Assembly (NCBI GenBank): GCA_023258935.1
Contig: JAHFRG010000003.1
Span: 1-33,232 of the forward strand
Length of the DNA: 33,232 bases
Source of the DNA: Betaproteobacteria bacterium
GTDB lineage: Bacteria > Pseudomonadota > Gammaproteobacteria > Burkholderiales > JAHFRG01
Reading direction: 5' to 3'
Position 1 is the stretch's first letter; every line of letters begins with the position of its first letter. Made by a program: the position numbers and the translations under genes. Shown one piece after another: positions 23,261 through 32,747 of this stretch. The notes under the pieces were generated by a model. That model saw nothing but the letters and a program-made list of their open reading frames with translations. It did not search any database and was not told the origin of the DNA.

Positions 23261-23754
23261 TGGTGAATCTAAAGCGCATATTCAAACATCTTGTTACCGG
23301 CCACTTGGCTGTGCTGCGCGTTTTGCCTCCGCGCGCCATGCGCGCGATTGAACATACGGTTCGCCAAAGTGAAGCTGCTCATGGGGGGCAAATCCGCTTC
23401 GCTGTCGAGCCCGCCTTGGATATCGCTGCATTACTGCGCGGACAGAGCGCACGCCAACGCGCCATTGAAGTATTCTCGCAGTTAAAAGTGTGGGATACCG
23501 AACACAATAACGGCGTACTGATTTATCTTTTGCTTGCCGACCGCGATGTGGAAATCGTTGCCGACCGCGGCATACACGCGAGACTCGGAAATGCGGACTG
23601 GGAAACCATCTGCCGTGAAATGGAACAAGCTTTCCGGCAAGAACGATTTGAAGAGGGAGTCATCGCAGGAATCAAGGCTGTAGGAAGTCATATGCAGCGG
23701 CATTACCCTTTGCGGCAGTCCAACGAGCTGCCTGATAAACCAATCGTGCTTTAG
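23260..23754 (+). CDS. Second TPM-domain protein, short form
   Basis: This 164-residue TPM-domain protein has no signal peptide or membrane segment, so its TPM domain is probably cytoplasmic or peripheral. Recognisable parts are EHTVRQSEAAHGGQIRFAVE, the ARQRAIEVFSQLKVWDTEHNNGVLIYLLLADRDVEIVADRGI core and QRHYP near the end. The ATG at 23260 shares one base with the preceding stop (TGATG); a GTG one codon earlier is also possible. It completes a lemA-TPM-TPM operon. Its stop codon overlaps that of the convergent lplT. Confidence 0.88.
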   Translation: MVNLKRIFKHLVTGHLAVLRVLPPRAMRAIEHTVRQSEAAHGGQIRFAVEPALDIAALLRGQSARQRAIEVFSQLKVWDTEHNNGVLIYLLLADRDVEIVADRGIHARLGNADWETICREMEQAFRQERFEEGVIAGIKAVGSHMQRHYPLRQSNELPDKPIVL

Positions 23755-24983
23755 GTGTCAACTTTATCCTGTGCGTGTCTGCGGTAAAGATAGGCCATTA
23801 CTACGCAGATGAACAAACCGAAAATAATTATCACCGTAAAAACCGAGATACCCAGTTTGACCAATACCGCATAAACACCCAGCATGGCAAGGATGCTCAA
23901 GTTCTCGTTGAAGTTCTGCACCGCTATCGAGTGACCTGCGCCCATCAATAAATGTCCGCGGTGTTGCAGCAGCGCGTTCATCGGCACAATGAAGAAACCT
24001 GAAAACGCGCCGATGATGAGGAGCAGAGCGATGGCAAGGCGCAGGTCGCTGATAAAAACCATCAGCATCAGGCTTAAACCCATGGCGATGCCGACGGGAA
24101 GGATGCGCACCGATTTTTCCAACTTCACAAACTTCGCGGCTATCACTGAACCGATGGCGATGCCGAGCGCAGCCACAGCGGTAAGCTGCGTTGCTTTCTC
24201 CAGTCCAAATTGAAGCGCCACTGCCGCCCAGGCGAGAATGATGAGCCGCAGCGTCGCGCCCACGCCCCAGAACAGAGTGGTGACTGCCAGCGATACCTGG
24301 CCGAGCGGATCGCGCCACAACAGCTTAAAGCAGTGCCAAAAATCGTGCAGAATGTAAAACACATTTTTTTTCGGCAGCTTGTGGTCGAGAGCCACTTTTG
24401 GAATATAGAGGTTAAATACTGCAGCAATGACATACAGACCGAGAATAACCGAAATAGCGAATTCGGGCGGCGTGTCAATTCCGCTTTCAATACCGGGTAT
24501 ATCGAACAATTCCAGATAGTAGTTTGCGAGTAGCGGGTTTACCAGAAGGCTGCCCAAGATAGCGCCCAAAATAATTGCTGCGACGGTAAGGCCCTCCATC
24601 CAGCCGTTCGCCAGCACCAATTTTTGCGGAGGCAGGTATTCGGTGAGAATGCCGTATTTGGCAGGTGAATACATTGCTGCGCCGATGCCGACTATGCCGT
24701 ATGCGTAAAAAGGGTGCATCCCAATCAGCATCGCGAGGCAACCCGCGGATTTCACCGCGTTGCTGACGAACATCACTTTACCCTTGGGCAGGGAGTCGGC
24801 GAAGGGCCCGACAAAGGGAGCGAGCGCGATGTAAGAAAATACGAAGAACTGATTCAATACCGGCTGTTGCCAGCTTGGTGCATCCAGTTGCATAAGCAGG
24901 GCAATTGCCGCAAACAGCAGCGCATTATCGGCAAGAGCGGAAAAAAATTGCGCCGCAAGAATGATGTAAAAGCCGCGCTTCAT
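23751..24983 (-). CDS. lplT: Lysophospholipid transporter LplT (MFS)
   Basis: This 410-residue major facilitator protein has about 12 hydrophobic segments. The start MKRGFYIILAAQFFSALADNALLFAAI and FVGPFADSLPKGKVM are LplT hallmarks, and the protein is close to E. coli LplT (397). LplT flips lysophospholipids inward for re-acylation. E. coli lplT pairs with the acyltransferase gene aas, which is absent here; AMP-forming acyl-CoA synthetases are encoded 3 kb away instead. It is divergent from alr. Confidence 0.93.
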   Translation of the reverse strand: MKRGFYIILAAQFFSALADNALLFAAIALLMQLDAPSWQQPVLNQFFVFSYIALAPFVGPFADSLPKGKVMFVSNAVKSAGCLAMLIGMHPFYAYGIVGIGAAMYSPAKYGILTEYLPPQKLVLANGWMEGLTVAAIILGAILGSLLVNPLLANYYLELFDIPGIESGIDTPPEFAISVILGLYVIAAVFNLYIPKVALDHKLPKKNVFYILHDFWHCFKLLWRDPLGQVSLAVTTLFWGVGATLRLIILAWAAVALQFGLEKATQLTAVAALGIAIGSVIAAKFVKLEKSVRILPVGIAMGLSLMLMVFISDLRLAIALLLIIGAFSGFFIVPMNALLQHRGHLLMGAGHSIAVQNFNENLSILAMLGVYAVLVKLGISVFTVIIIFGLFICVVMAYLYRRHAQDKVDT

Positions 24984-25153
24984 CCTCTGGAAGGGGTTAT
25001 ATGAATGTAATTTTTATGTTAGCAGGTAAATTTTGGCAGCTTTATACCATGAAACTGCGAGTACCGCCATGTATTTACCGTTAGCTCTACCCGAAGCGGT
25101 CGATTTATGTTTGAATAGCACGCTGTTCTCCGCCCATCAAAATAGAACCTATA
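24984..25153. other. Divergent intergenic region lplT/alr
   Basis: These 170 AT-rich bp should contain promoters for both lplT (minus) and alr (plus). I could not find a pair of -35/-10 elements with proper spacing that I would trust. TATAAT occurs at 25149-25154 but overlaps the alr start codon, so it is not usable for that gene. Confidence 0.3.
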
Positions 25154-26227
25154 ATGTCCCGTCCGCTTCAGGTCCGCATCAACCTCTCAGCGCTGCAAAA
25201 TAATCTCGCAGTGGCAAGGCAGCACGCTCCCAATTCACGCATCATGGCGGTGATCAAAGCGAATGGCTACGGCCACGGCGTGTTGCGGGTGGCGCGGGCG
25301 CTGGCGAACGCCGACGGCTTTGCGGTCATAGAACTCAATGATGCGGTGGCGCTGCGCGAAGCGGGTTTGCAGCAGAAAATTTTGCTGCTCAACGGATTTT
25401 ACGACGTCGAGGAGCTGCCGGTAATCGCCGCACACAACCTGGCAGTGGTAATTCATGATCAAGAGCAGCTTGGGATGCTGGCGGCGGTGTCCTTGCCGAA
25501 AAAGCTCGAGGTGTTTCTGAAACTCAATACCGGCATGAACCGTCTCGGATTCCGGCCTGAAGCTGCGAACGCTGTACTCGCGCAACTTAAGAAACACAGG
25601 CTGGTGGGCGGCATTACACTGATGACCCATTTTGCTTTCGCCGATGTCAAGGAGGGGATAGCTGAGCAAATGGAGCGATTCAACAAGTTTGCCGCAGGCG
25701 TGAATCTGCCCAAAAGCCTGGCCAATTCGGCAGCACTGCTGCGCTATCCCGAATCCCACGCTGAGTGGGTGCGGCCGGGAATCATGCTTTACGGTTCGTC
25801 ACCTTATGGCGACGTGAGCGCCGGGGAATTGGGACTGCAGCCGGTCATGACGCTCGCCAGCCGGCTCATTGCCATGCATGAATTGCAACCGGGAGAGCGC
25901 GTGGGTTACACCGGTGTTTTCACTGCCGAAAAGCGGATGAAAATCGGCATTGTCGCCTGCGGCTACGCCGACGGTTACCCGCGCCACGCGCGCACCGGCA
26001 CACCGGTGAATGTCAACGGCAAAATCACTCGCACCCTCGGGCGGATTTCAATGGATACTTTATGCGTGGATTTGAGCGAAATTTCCGACGCCGCGGTCGG
26101 CACGCCGGTAATACTCTGGGGCGAAGGCAATCCGATCGAGGAAGTGGCGAGAGCCGCGGGCACGGTAGGTTACGAATTGTTCACTAAATTGAATCCACGA
26201 GTGCCCGTAATCGAAACTCATGATTAA
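25154..26227 (+). CDS. alr: Alanine racemase
   Basis: Alanine racemase interconverts L- and D-alanine for peptidoglycan. The 357-residue protein has the PLP lysine Lys35 in AVIKANGYGHG, the catalytic tyrosine Tyr252 in RVGYTG, and RPGIMLYG and GRISMDTLCVDL. Length matches the E. coli enzymes (about 359). Ribosome binding looks weak. The stop overlaps the radA start by 8 bp, so the genes are co-transcribed; lplT-alr-radA neighbourhoods are common in betaproteobacteria. Confidence 0.96.
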   Translation: MSRPLQVRINLSALQNNLAVARQHAPNSRIMAVIKANGYGHGVLRVARALANADGFAVIELNDAVALREAGLQQKILLLNGFYDVEELPVIAAHNLAVVIHDQEQLGMLAAVSLPKKLEVFLKLNTGMNRLGFRPEAANAVLAQLKKHRLVGGITLMTHFAFADVKEGIAEQMERFNKFAAGVNLPKSLANSAALLRYPESHAEWVRPGIMLYGSSPYGDVSAGELGLQPVMTLASRLIAMHELQPGERVGYTGVFTAEKRMKIGIVACGYADGYPRHARTGTPVNVNGKITRTLGRISMDTLCVDLSEISDAAVGTPVILWGEGNPIEEVARAAGTVGYELFTKLNPRVPVIETHD

Positions 26228-27569
26228 ACCTAGATCAGTATATGTTTGCACCGAATGTGGAGGGCAAGCGCCGAAATGGCAGGGGCAGTGCCCGCATTGC
26301 TCGGCATGGAATACCCTTATCGAAACGGTAGTTGAAGCGGTTTCCAAAAGCCGCTTCGCTTCCACCACGCCGAGCAAGCTGCAATCCCTGGGTGAGGTTG
26401 AAGCGCAGGAGCTGCCGTACCAGCCCACCGGAATATCCGAGTTTGACCGCGTGCTGGGTGGCGGGCTGGTACAGGGAGCGGTAGTGCTATTAGGCGGCGA
26501 CCCGGGTATCGGCAAATCCACTCTGCTGCTGCAAGCGCTGTGCCATATGGGCGTGCAGCACAACGTGCTTTACGTGAGCGGCGAAGAATCGGCGCAGCAA
26601 ATCGCGCTTCGCGCGCGGCGCCTCGGGCTCGATGCCAAACCGCTGCAATTGCTGGCGGAAATCCAGCTGGAAAAAATCCTCGCCACGTTAAGCTCGCAAA
26701 AACCGGAAGTGGCGGTGATGGATTCAATTCAGACCTTATATTCGGAAGCGCTGCAATCGGCGCCGGGCTCGGTGGCGCAGGTTCGCGAATGCGCGGCGCA
26801 GCTTGCGCGCTACGCCAAGCAGAGTGGCACGGCGATTATTTTCATCGGTCATGTGACCAAGGAAGGAACATTGGCCGGCCCGCGCGTGCTGGAGCACATT
26901 GTGGACACTGTGCTGTATTTCGAAGGCGACACCCATTCCAGCTTCCGCTTGATCCGCGCGGTGAAAAACCGTTTCGGCGCGGTCAATGAGCTCGGGGTGT
27001 TTGCCATGACCGAGAAAGGATTGAAAGGTGTCAACAATCCTTCAGCGCTGTTTCTCTCGCAACATGGCCAGGAGGTAGCGGGGTCATGCGTGCTGGTGAC
27101 GCAGGAAGGCACGCGGCCACTGCTGGTGGAAATCCAGGCGCTGGTGGATGATGCGCACGCGCCGAATCCGCGGCGTCTCACCGTAGGGCTCGAGCAAAAC
27201 CGTCTGGCAATGCTGCTCGCGGTGCTGCACCGTCACGCCGGCATCGTGTGTTTCGATCAGGATGTGTTCGTCAACGCCGTGGGCGGAGTGAAAATCGCCG
27301 AGCCCGCCGCTGATTTGGCGGTTTTGCTGGCGATCGTTTCCTCGCTTAAGAACAAGCCGCTGTCACATAAGCTGGTGGTGTTCGGCGAAGTGGGATTGGC
27401 TGGCGAAATCCGGCCGGTGCAGCGCGGCCAGGAGCGTCTCAAAGAAGCGGCCAAGCTGGGTTTCAAGCAGGCGCTGATTCCAAAAGCCAATAAGCCCAAA
27501 CAGCCAATTGACGGCATTGAAGTCATCGCCGTGGAACGGGTGGAAGACGCGGTTTCCAAAATCCAATAA
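26220..27569 (+). CDS. radA: DNA repair protein RadA
   Basis: RadA (Sms) is a RecA-like DnaB-type helicase that processes recombination intermediates. The 449-residue protein has the N-terminal zinc finger (Cys10, Cys13, Cys24, Cys27), Walker A GGDPGIGKST (92-101), the RadA-specific KNRFG motif (249-253) and a C-terminal Lon-like domain. All motifs are intact. It overlaps alr by 8 bp. Confidence 0.97.
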   Translation: MIKPRSVYVCTECGGQAPKWQGQCPHCSAWNTLIETVVEAVSKSRFASTTPSKLQSLGEVEAQELPYQPTGISEFDRVLGGGLVQGAVVLLGGDPGIGKSTLLLQALCHMGVQHNVLYVSGEESAQQIALRARRLGLDAKPLQLLAEIQLEKILATLSSQKPEVAVMDSIQTLYSEALQSAPGSVAQVRECAAQLARYAKQSGTAIIFIGHVTKEGTLAGPRVLEHIVDTVLYFEGDTHSSFRLIRAVKNRFGAVNELGVFAMTEKGLKGVNNPSALFLSQHGQEVAGSCVLVTQEGTRPLLVEIQALVDDAHAPNPRRLTVGLEQNRLAMLLAVLHRHAGIVCFDQDVFVNAVGGVKIAEPAADLAVLLAIVSSLKNKPLSHKLVVFGEVGLAGEIRPVQRGQERLKEAAKLGFKQALIPKANKPKQPIDGIEVIAVERVEDAVSKIQ

Positions 27570-27579
27570 CTAATGCCTA

Positions 27580-27607
27580 GCCCCGCTACCGTTGCTATTC
27601 GCGGGGC
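27580..27607 (+). terminator. GC-rich hairpin after radA
   Basis: GCCCCGC (27580-27586) and GCGGGGC (27601-27607) form a perfect 7-bp GC stem with a 14-nt loop, beginning 11 bp after the radA stop. There is no T-tract downstream, so it may only slow polymerase or protect the 3' end. Confidence 0.4.
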
Positions 27608-27683
27608 AGGCGGGTAAATTCATTTCAAGCTGGTCCATAGGCAGTACACTGCACTTTTCGCCATTAAAGCTAGTGAGGGCAGC

Positions 27684-29324
27684 ATGACTCGAGTCAATCC
27701 CTACAACACCGACTTGGACAAAAATCCCGCTAATTACGCGCCTCTTTCGCCGCTGAGTTTTTTGGAACGGGCGGCTTATGTCTATCCCAGGCGCATCGCC
27801 ACCATCCAAGGCGACCGCAAAATCACCTGGGCTGAAACGTACACGCGTTGCCGAAGTCTGGCTTCCGCACTGGCAAAGCGCGGCATGGGCGCCGGGGATA
27901 CGGTGGCGGTGATGCTGCCCAATATTCCTGAAATGTTCGAAGCGCATTTCGGCGTGCCGATGGCCGGCGCGGTGCTGAACACGTTAAATTTCCGGATGGA
28001 TGCGGAAGCGATAGCCTTCATGCTCAAGCACGGCGAAGCGAAAGTGCTGATAACCGACCGCGAGTTTTCCGCGACCATCGCCAAAGCCCTCGCCATGCTG
28101 GATAAAAAACTGCTGGTGATTGATGTTGACGACCCGGAGTTTAAAGGCGGCGGTCTTTTGGGCGAGATGGATTATGAAGCATTCCTTAAAACCGGGGATG
28201 CGGATTTCGCTTGGTCGCTTCCCGAAGACGAATGGGATGCGATTTCGCTCAACTACACGTCCGGCACCACCGGCAACCCCAAGGGCGTGGTGTACCATCA
28301 TCGCGGTGCATATCTCAACGCGGTGAGCAATATTATAGATTGGGATATGCCACGCCATTCGGTTTATCTATGGACGCTGCCGATGTTTCACTGCAATGGC
28401 TGGTGTTTTCCCTGGACCATGGCGGCTAATGCCGGAACCAATGTGTGCCTGCGCCACTTGGATGCCAAGCTGATACTGGCTGCAATCCGCCAGCACAAAG
28501 TGACTCATTATTGCGGCGCGCCGATCGTGCACAGCATGTTGATTAACGCCCCTGCCGAGCTTAAAGCCGGCATCAATCACTCAGTCAGTGGCTTGGTCGC
28601 TGCAGCGTCGCCGCCAGCGGCGATGATCGAGGGCATGGAGCGCCTGGGCTTCAACATCACCCATGTGTATGGGCTCACTGAAACCTACGGACCGGCCTCG
28701 GTTTGTTCCAAGCATCCAGAGTGGGAACAGCTCAACATTTCCGAGCGTGTTGAGCGCAACGGCAGGCAGGGAGTGCGTTATACCATGCAGGAAGGGATGA
28801 CGGTGATGAATCCCGAAACCATGCAACCGGTGCCGTGGGACGGGCTGACCATGGGCGAAATCATGTTCCGCGGCAACATCACCATGAAAGGCTATCTCAA
28901 GAACCCGAAGGCAAGCTCCGAAGCGTTTAAAGAGGGTTGGTTTCATTCCGGAGATCTGGCTGTGATGCAGCCTGACGGCTACGTGAAAATCAAGGACCGC
29001 TCCAAAGATATTATTATTTCCGGCGGTGAAAACATCTCCTCGCTGGAAGTGGAAGACATGCTTTATCGCCACCCTGCGGTGATGGCGGCGGCGGTAGTGG
29101 CGCAGCCCGATCCGAAGTGGGGCGAGACGCCATGTGCTTTTGTGGAATTGAAGGAAGGCGCTAACGTAACTGAGAAAGAAATCATCGAGCACTGCCGCAG
29201 CAACATGGCGCGCTTCAAGGTGCCGAAGAGGGTGATATTCGGCGTGCTTCCCAAGACCTCAACGGGTAAAATACAGAAATTCGTGCTGCGCGAGCGTGCC
29301 AAGTCTGCTTCGGCTATCGAATAA
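27684..29324 (+). CDS. AMP-forming acyl-CoA synthetase
   Basis: This 546-residue ANL-superfamily adenylating enzyme has the phosphate loop YTSGTTGNPKG (191-201), YGLTETYGP, HSGDLAVMQPDGYVKIKDR and catalytic Lys529 in STGKIQK. It activates a carboxylic acid to acyl-AMP and then acyl-CoA. The WTLPMFHCNGW segment is typical of the medium/long-chain FadD-like acyl-CoA synthetases; exact chain length cannot be told. GAGG precedes the ATG. It heads a same-strand cluster with an acyl-CoA dehydrogenase, supporting a fatty acid role. Confidence 0.92.
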   Translation: MTRVNPYNTDLDKNPANYAPLSPLSFLERAAYVYPRRIATIQGDRKITWAETYTRCRSLASALAKRGMGAGDTVAVMLPNIPEMFEAHFGVPMAGAVLNTLNFRMDAEAIAFMLKHGEAKVLITDREFSATIAKALAMLDKKLLVIDVDDPEFKGGGLLGEMDYEAFLKTGDADFAWSLPEDEWDAISLNYTSGTTGNPKGVVYHHRGAYLNAVSNIIDWDMPRHSVYLWTLPMFHCNGWCFPWTMAANAGTNVCLRHLDAKLILAAIRQHKVTHYCGAPIVHSMLINAPAELKAGINHSVSGLVAAASPPAAMIEGMERLGFNITHVYGLTETYGPASVCSKHPEWEQLNISERVERNGRQGVRYTMQEGMTVMNPETMQPVPWDGLTMGEIMFRGNITMKGYLKNPKASSEAFKEGWFHSGDLAVMQPDGYVKIKDRSKDIIISGGENISSLEVEDMLYRHPAVMAAAVVAQPDPKWGETPCAFVELKEGANVTEKEIIEHCRSNMARFKVPKRVIFGVLPKTSTGKIQKFVLRERAKSASAIE

Positions 29325-29384
29325 TACATGCGGTGACAAGAACTCAACCGCAGCAGCCCGGTGCTGGAAAGAGGTTTGACCATC

Positions 29385-31865
29385 ATGACAATATGGCTCT
29401 GGATACTTGTTACCCTGGCGCTGGCCTGGGGACTGGCCTACCATCGCGTCCCCGGCTGGATATGGAGCGTGGCTACCCTCGCGCTTGCTGTCGTAACAGT
29501 CAGCGCAGCTCCCGCAGTAAGCGTATTGCTGTGGATAGCGTTTGCGTTTTCCCTTGCTCTTAATGTTCCTTCAGTGCGCTCGACGTTGATCAGCGAGCCG
29601 CTTCTTCACTGGTTCAAGAAAGTGCTGCCGCAGGTTTCGCAAACCGAGCGGGAAGCTTTGGATGCCGGCACCGTATGGTGGGACGGCGATTTGTTCAGCG
29701 GCAAGCCCGACTGGAAAAAACTCCTCGCGGTGCCCAAACCGCAGCTCACTCCAGAGGAGCAGGCTTTTCTCGATGGGCCGGTCGAGCAACTTTGTGCGAT
29801 GCTGGATGAATGGCGCATCACCCATGAGCTTTACGATTTGCCGCCCGAAGTCTGGCAGTTCATCAAGGACCAGGGATTCTTCGGCATGATCATCCCCAAG
29901 CAATACGGCGGCAAGGGTTTTTCCGCCTTGGCGCATTCCGCTGTGATAACCAAGCTTGCTTCGCGCAGCGGCACAGCGACCGTTTCGGTGATGGTGCCCA
30001 ATTCCCTGGGTCCTGCAGAACTGCTTTTGAACTATGGCACTGAGGAGCAGAAAAAACATTATCTGCCGCGCCTGGCGTGCGGGCAGGAAATTCCATGCTT
30101 TGCGCTGACCGGGCCCGAAGCCGGTTCGGATGCGGGCTCGATTCCGGATTACGGCGTCGTCTGCCGCGGCGAATTCCAGGGCGGGCAAGACGTGCTGGGA
30201 ATGCGCGTCACCTGGGAGAAACGCTACATCACCCTGGGTCCGGTGGCGACTCTGCTTGGGCTTGCATTCAAGCTTTACGACCCCGAGCGCTTGCTCGGGG
30301 GGAACGAAGAGGTCGGCATTACGCTGGCGCTGATTCCGACCCATACGCCGGGAGTCAACATCGGGCGTCGCCATTTCCCGCTCAATGCGGCTTTCCAGAA
30401 CGGGCCCAACTCCGGCAAGGACGTGTTCATTCCCATGGAATGGGTAATCGGCGGAGTGGAGCGTGTCGGCCAGGGCTGGCGCATGCTGATGAACTGCCTG
30501 GCCGCGGGACGCTCGATTTCGCTGCCGGCAAGCAGCACCGGCATGGCCAAGCTTGCCGCCCGCGCCACTGGCGCCTACTCGCGGGTGCGAATCCAGTTCA
30601 ATACCCCGATCGGCAAATTCGAAGGCGTGGAGGAAGCGCTGGCGCGCATCGGCGGTAACACATATATGATGGACGCGGCGCGCGTGATGACTGCGTGCGC
30701 GGTGGATCTCGGCGAGAAACCTTCGGTGATTTCAGCCATTGTCAAATACCACCTTACCGAGCGCGGCCGCCAGGTTATCAACGATGCGATGGATGTGCAC
30801 GGCGGCAAGGGAATTTGCATGGGCCCTGGCAATTATCTGGCGCGGGCCTATCAGCAGCTTCCCGTCGGAATTACCGTGGAAGGCGCGAATATTCTCACGC
30901 GCAGCATGATTATCTTTGGCCAGGGCGCAATCCGCTGCCATCCTTATGTGTTGCAGGAAATCGCTTCGGCAAACAATGCCGAAACAGAAAAAGCGCTGCG
31001 CGAATTCGACGCCGCCCTGTTCGGGCATATACGCTTTACTTTGAGCAATGCCGCGCGCGCGCTGTTTCTGGGATTGACCGGTGCGCGCCTCGCGGGAATT
31101 CCCGGCGCACCGGATACCGCCCGCTATTTTCGGCAACTCGCGCGCTTGAGTTCAGCGTTTGCACTGCTCGCCGATGTGGCTATGCTGGTGCTGGGCGGAG
31201 CTTTGAAACGCAAGGAAAAACTATCGGCTCGGCTCGGCGATGTGCTGAGCCTGCTTTATCTTTCTTCCGCTGTCTTGAAGCGCTATGAGGATGAAGGCCG
31301 GCAGCGTGCCGATTTGCCTTTGCTGCATTGGTCTTTGCAGGACGCGCTATGGCGCATGCAGGGCGCCATCGATGGGATACTCGAAAACTTTCCCGGTAAG
31401 GGTAAGGCGTGGCTGTTGCGCAGGATAGTGTTCCCGCTGGGCAAAACCTTCAGCCCGCCAAGCGATGAGTTGGGCCGGCAAGTGTCGAGTTTATTGCTCG
31501 CGCCTTCGGCTACGCGCGATAGGTTGACCGCCGGTATTTATGTTCCCGTCAACGAGGCCGATCCGGTGGGACGTCTCGATATCGCGCTGCAGTGCGCGCT
31601 TGTCGCTGAAGCAATCGAAGCGAAAATCCGCGACGCAGTGAAGGACCGGCGCATCAAGGGCAAAACATTCGAGGAAACCACGGCCCAGGCTGTGCAGCAA
31701 GGTATCATCAGCGCTGCCGAAATGGAGATGCTGGCGAAAGCGCGGGCACTGCGCCGTGAAGTCATCATGGTGGACGACTTTCCGCCTGATTTCGGCAAGA
31801 TCGTGCCTGCGAAAGACCTGGCTGCGCAAAGGGAAATGTTATCCTCCGGCAGGAAGACAGCGTGA
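29385..31865 (+). CDS. fadE: FadE-type acyl-CoA dehydrogenase
   Basis: This long acyl-CoA dehydrogenase (826 residues; E. coli FadE 814) catalyses the first step of beta-oxidation. It has an N-terminal hydrophobic region of two segments (about 3-55), a FAD-dependent core with CFALTGPEAGSDAG and MDVHGGKGI, and VEGANILTR with the catalytic Glu499. A C-terminal extension (from about 560), characteristic of FadE, follows. I chose ATG 29385 with AGAGG upstream; a GTG at 29361 would add eight residues. It lies 60 bp after the acyl-CoA synthetase gene, probably in one operon. Confidence 0.93.
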   Translation: MTIWLWILVTLALAWGLAYHRVPGWIWSVATLALAVVTVSAAPAVSVLLWIAFAFSLALNVPSVRSTLISEPLLHWFKKVLPQVSQTEREALDAGTVWWDGDLFSGKPDWKKLLAVPKPQLTPEEQAFLDGPVEQLCAMLDEWRITHELYDLPPEVWQFIKDQGFFGMIIPKQYGGKGFSALAHSAVITKLASRSGTATVSVMVPNSLGPAELLLNYGTEEQKKHYLPRLACGQEIPCFALTGPEAGSDAGSIPDYGVVCRGEFQGGQDVLGMRVTWEKRYITLGPVATLLGLAFKLYDPERLLGGNEEVGITLALIPTHTPGVNIGRRHFPLNAAFQNGPNSGKDVFIPMEWVIGGVERVGQGWRMLMNCLAAGRSISLPASSTGMAKLAARATGAYSRVRIQFNTPIGKFEGVEEALARIGGNTYMMDAARVMTACAVDLGEKPSVISAIVKYHLTERGRQVINDAMDVHGGKGICMGPGNYLARAYQQLPVGITVEGANILTRSMIIFGQGAIRCHPYVLQEIASANNAETEKALREFDAALFGHIRFTLSNAARALFLGLTGARLAGIPGAPDTARYFRQLARLSSAFALLADVAMLVLGGALKRKEKLSARLGDVLSLLYLSSAVLKRYEDEGRQRADLPLLHWSLQDALWRMQGAIDGILENFPGKGKAWLLRRIVFPLGKTFSPPSDELGRQVSSLLLAPSATRDRLTAGIYVPVNEADPVGRLDIALQCALVAEAIEAKIRDAVKDRRIKGKTFEETTAQAVQQGIISAAEMEMLAKARALRREVIMVDDFPPDFGKIVPAKDLAAQREMLSSGRKTA

Positions 31866-31922
31866 TGCAGGTGGTCCAACCAAGCTCGTCGCGGCATTGG
31901 TTGAAAAGCGCGCAAACCTGTT

Positions 31923-32741
31923 GTGTCGCTCGAAGGTAAAACCATATTCATCACCGGCGCCTCGCGCGGCATCGGCCGCGCAATTGCGCTGCGCTGCGCG
32001 CGGGACGGGGCGAAAATAGTGATAACCGGCAAGACCGTCACGCCTCATGTCGAGCTTTCCGGCACCATTCACAGCGTGGCGGATGAAGTGCGGGCGGCGG
32101 GCGGCAAGGCGCTGCCGTTACAGCTCGATGTGCGTGATGAAGCCGCAGTTTACGCGGTAGCTGCCACTGCGGCGGAAACTTTTGGCGGGATTGATATCCT
32201 GGTGAACAACGCCAGCGCCATCAGTCTCACCGATACGCTCAACACGCCGATGAAGCGCTTTGATCTCATGTTTTCAATAAACGTGCGTGGCACTTTTTTA
32301 AGCTCTCAGGCGTGCATCCCTTATCTCCGGCGCGCCGCAAATCCGCATATACTCAATCTGGCGCCGCCGCTCAATTTGCACGCCAAATGGTTCAAGGATC
32401 ATCTCGCCTACACTATGTCCAAATATGGCATGAGCCTGTGCACCCTGGGCATGTCCGAGGAATTGGCGGTCCACGGCATTGCGGTCAATTCGCTATGGCC
32501 GCGCACTGCTATTGCCACGGCAGCGGTTGAAGTGCATTTCCCGCGCGAAGTTTTCCATGCGAGCCGCAAGCCGCAAATCGTTGCGGATGCGGCTTATGTG
32601 ATTTTCAACAGCGACAGCCACAGCACGACCGGCAATTATTTTATTGATGAGGATGTTTTGCGCGGCGCGGGCGTGACCGATTTTTCAGCATATGCGGTGA
32701 CACCGGGCGCGAAGCTCGCGGCCGACTTGTTTGTTGATTAA
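31923..32741 (+). CDS. HSDL2-like short-chain dehydrogenase
   Basis: This 272-residue Rossmann-fold oxidoreductase has the NAD(P)-binding TGASRGIG (11-18), NNAS (95-98) and active-site Tyr163-x3-Lys167. PHILNLAPPLNLHAKWFKDHLAY and LWPRTAIATAAVE closely resemble the N-terminal domain of human HSDL2, a peroxisomal lipid-linked protein, but the SCP2 domain is missing. The usual catalytic Ser position reads Ala147-Pro148. The GTG at 31923 is the only start candidate after an upstream in-frame stop at 31902. The substrate is unknown; context suggests acyl or hydroxyacyl compounds. Confidence 0.88.
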   Translation: MSLEGKTIFITGASRGIGRAIALRCARDGAKIVITGKTVTPHVELSGTIHSVADEVRAAGGKALPLQLDVRDEAAVYAVAATAAETFGGIDILVNNASAISLTDTLNTPMKRFDLMFSINVRGTFLSSQACIPYLRRAANPHILNLAPPLNLHAKWFKDHLAYTMSKYGMSLCTLGMSEELAVHGIAVNSLWPRTAIATAAVEVHFPREVFHASRKPQIVADAAYVIFNSDSHSTTGNYFIDEDVLRGAGVTDFSAYAVTPGAKLAADLFVD

Positions 32742-32747
32742 AATGCC

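Noticed and set aside
29571..30374. 267-residue minus-strand open frame opposite fadE
   Set aside because: Entirely within fadE on the other strand, with no family resemblance.
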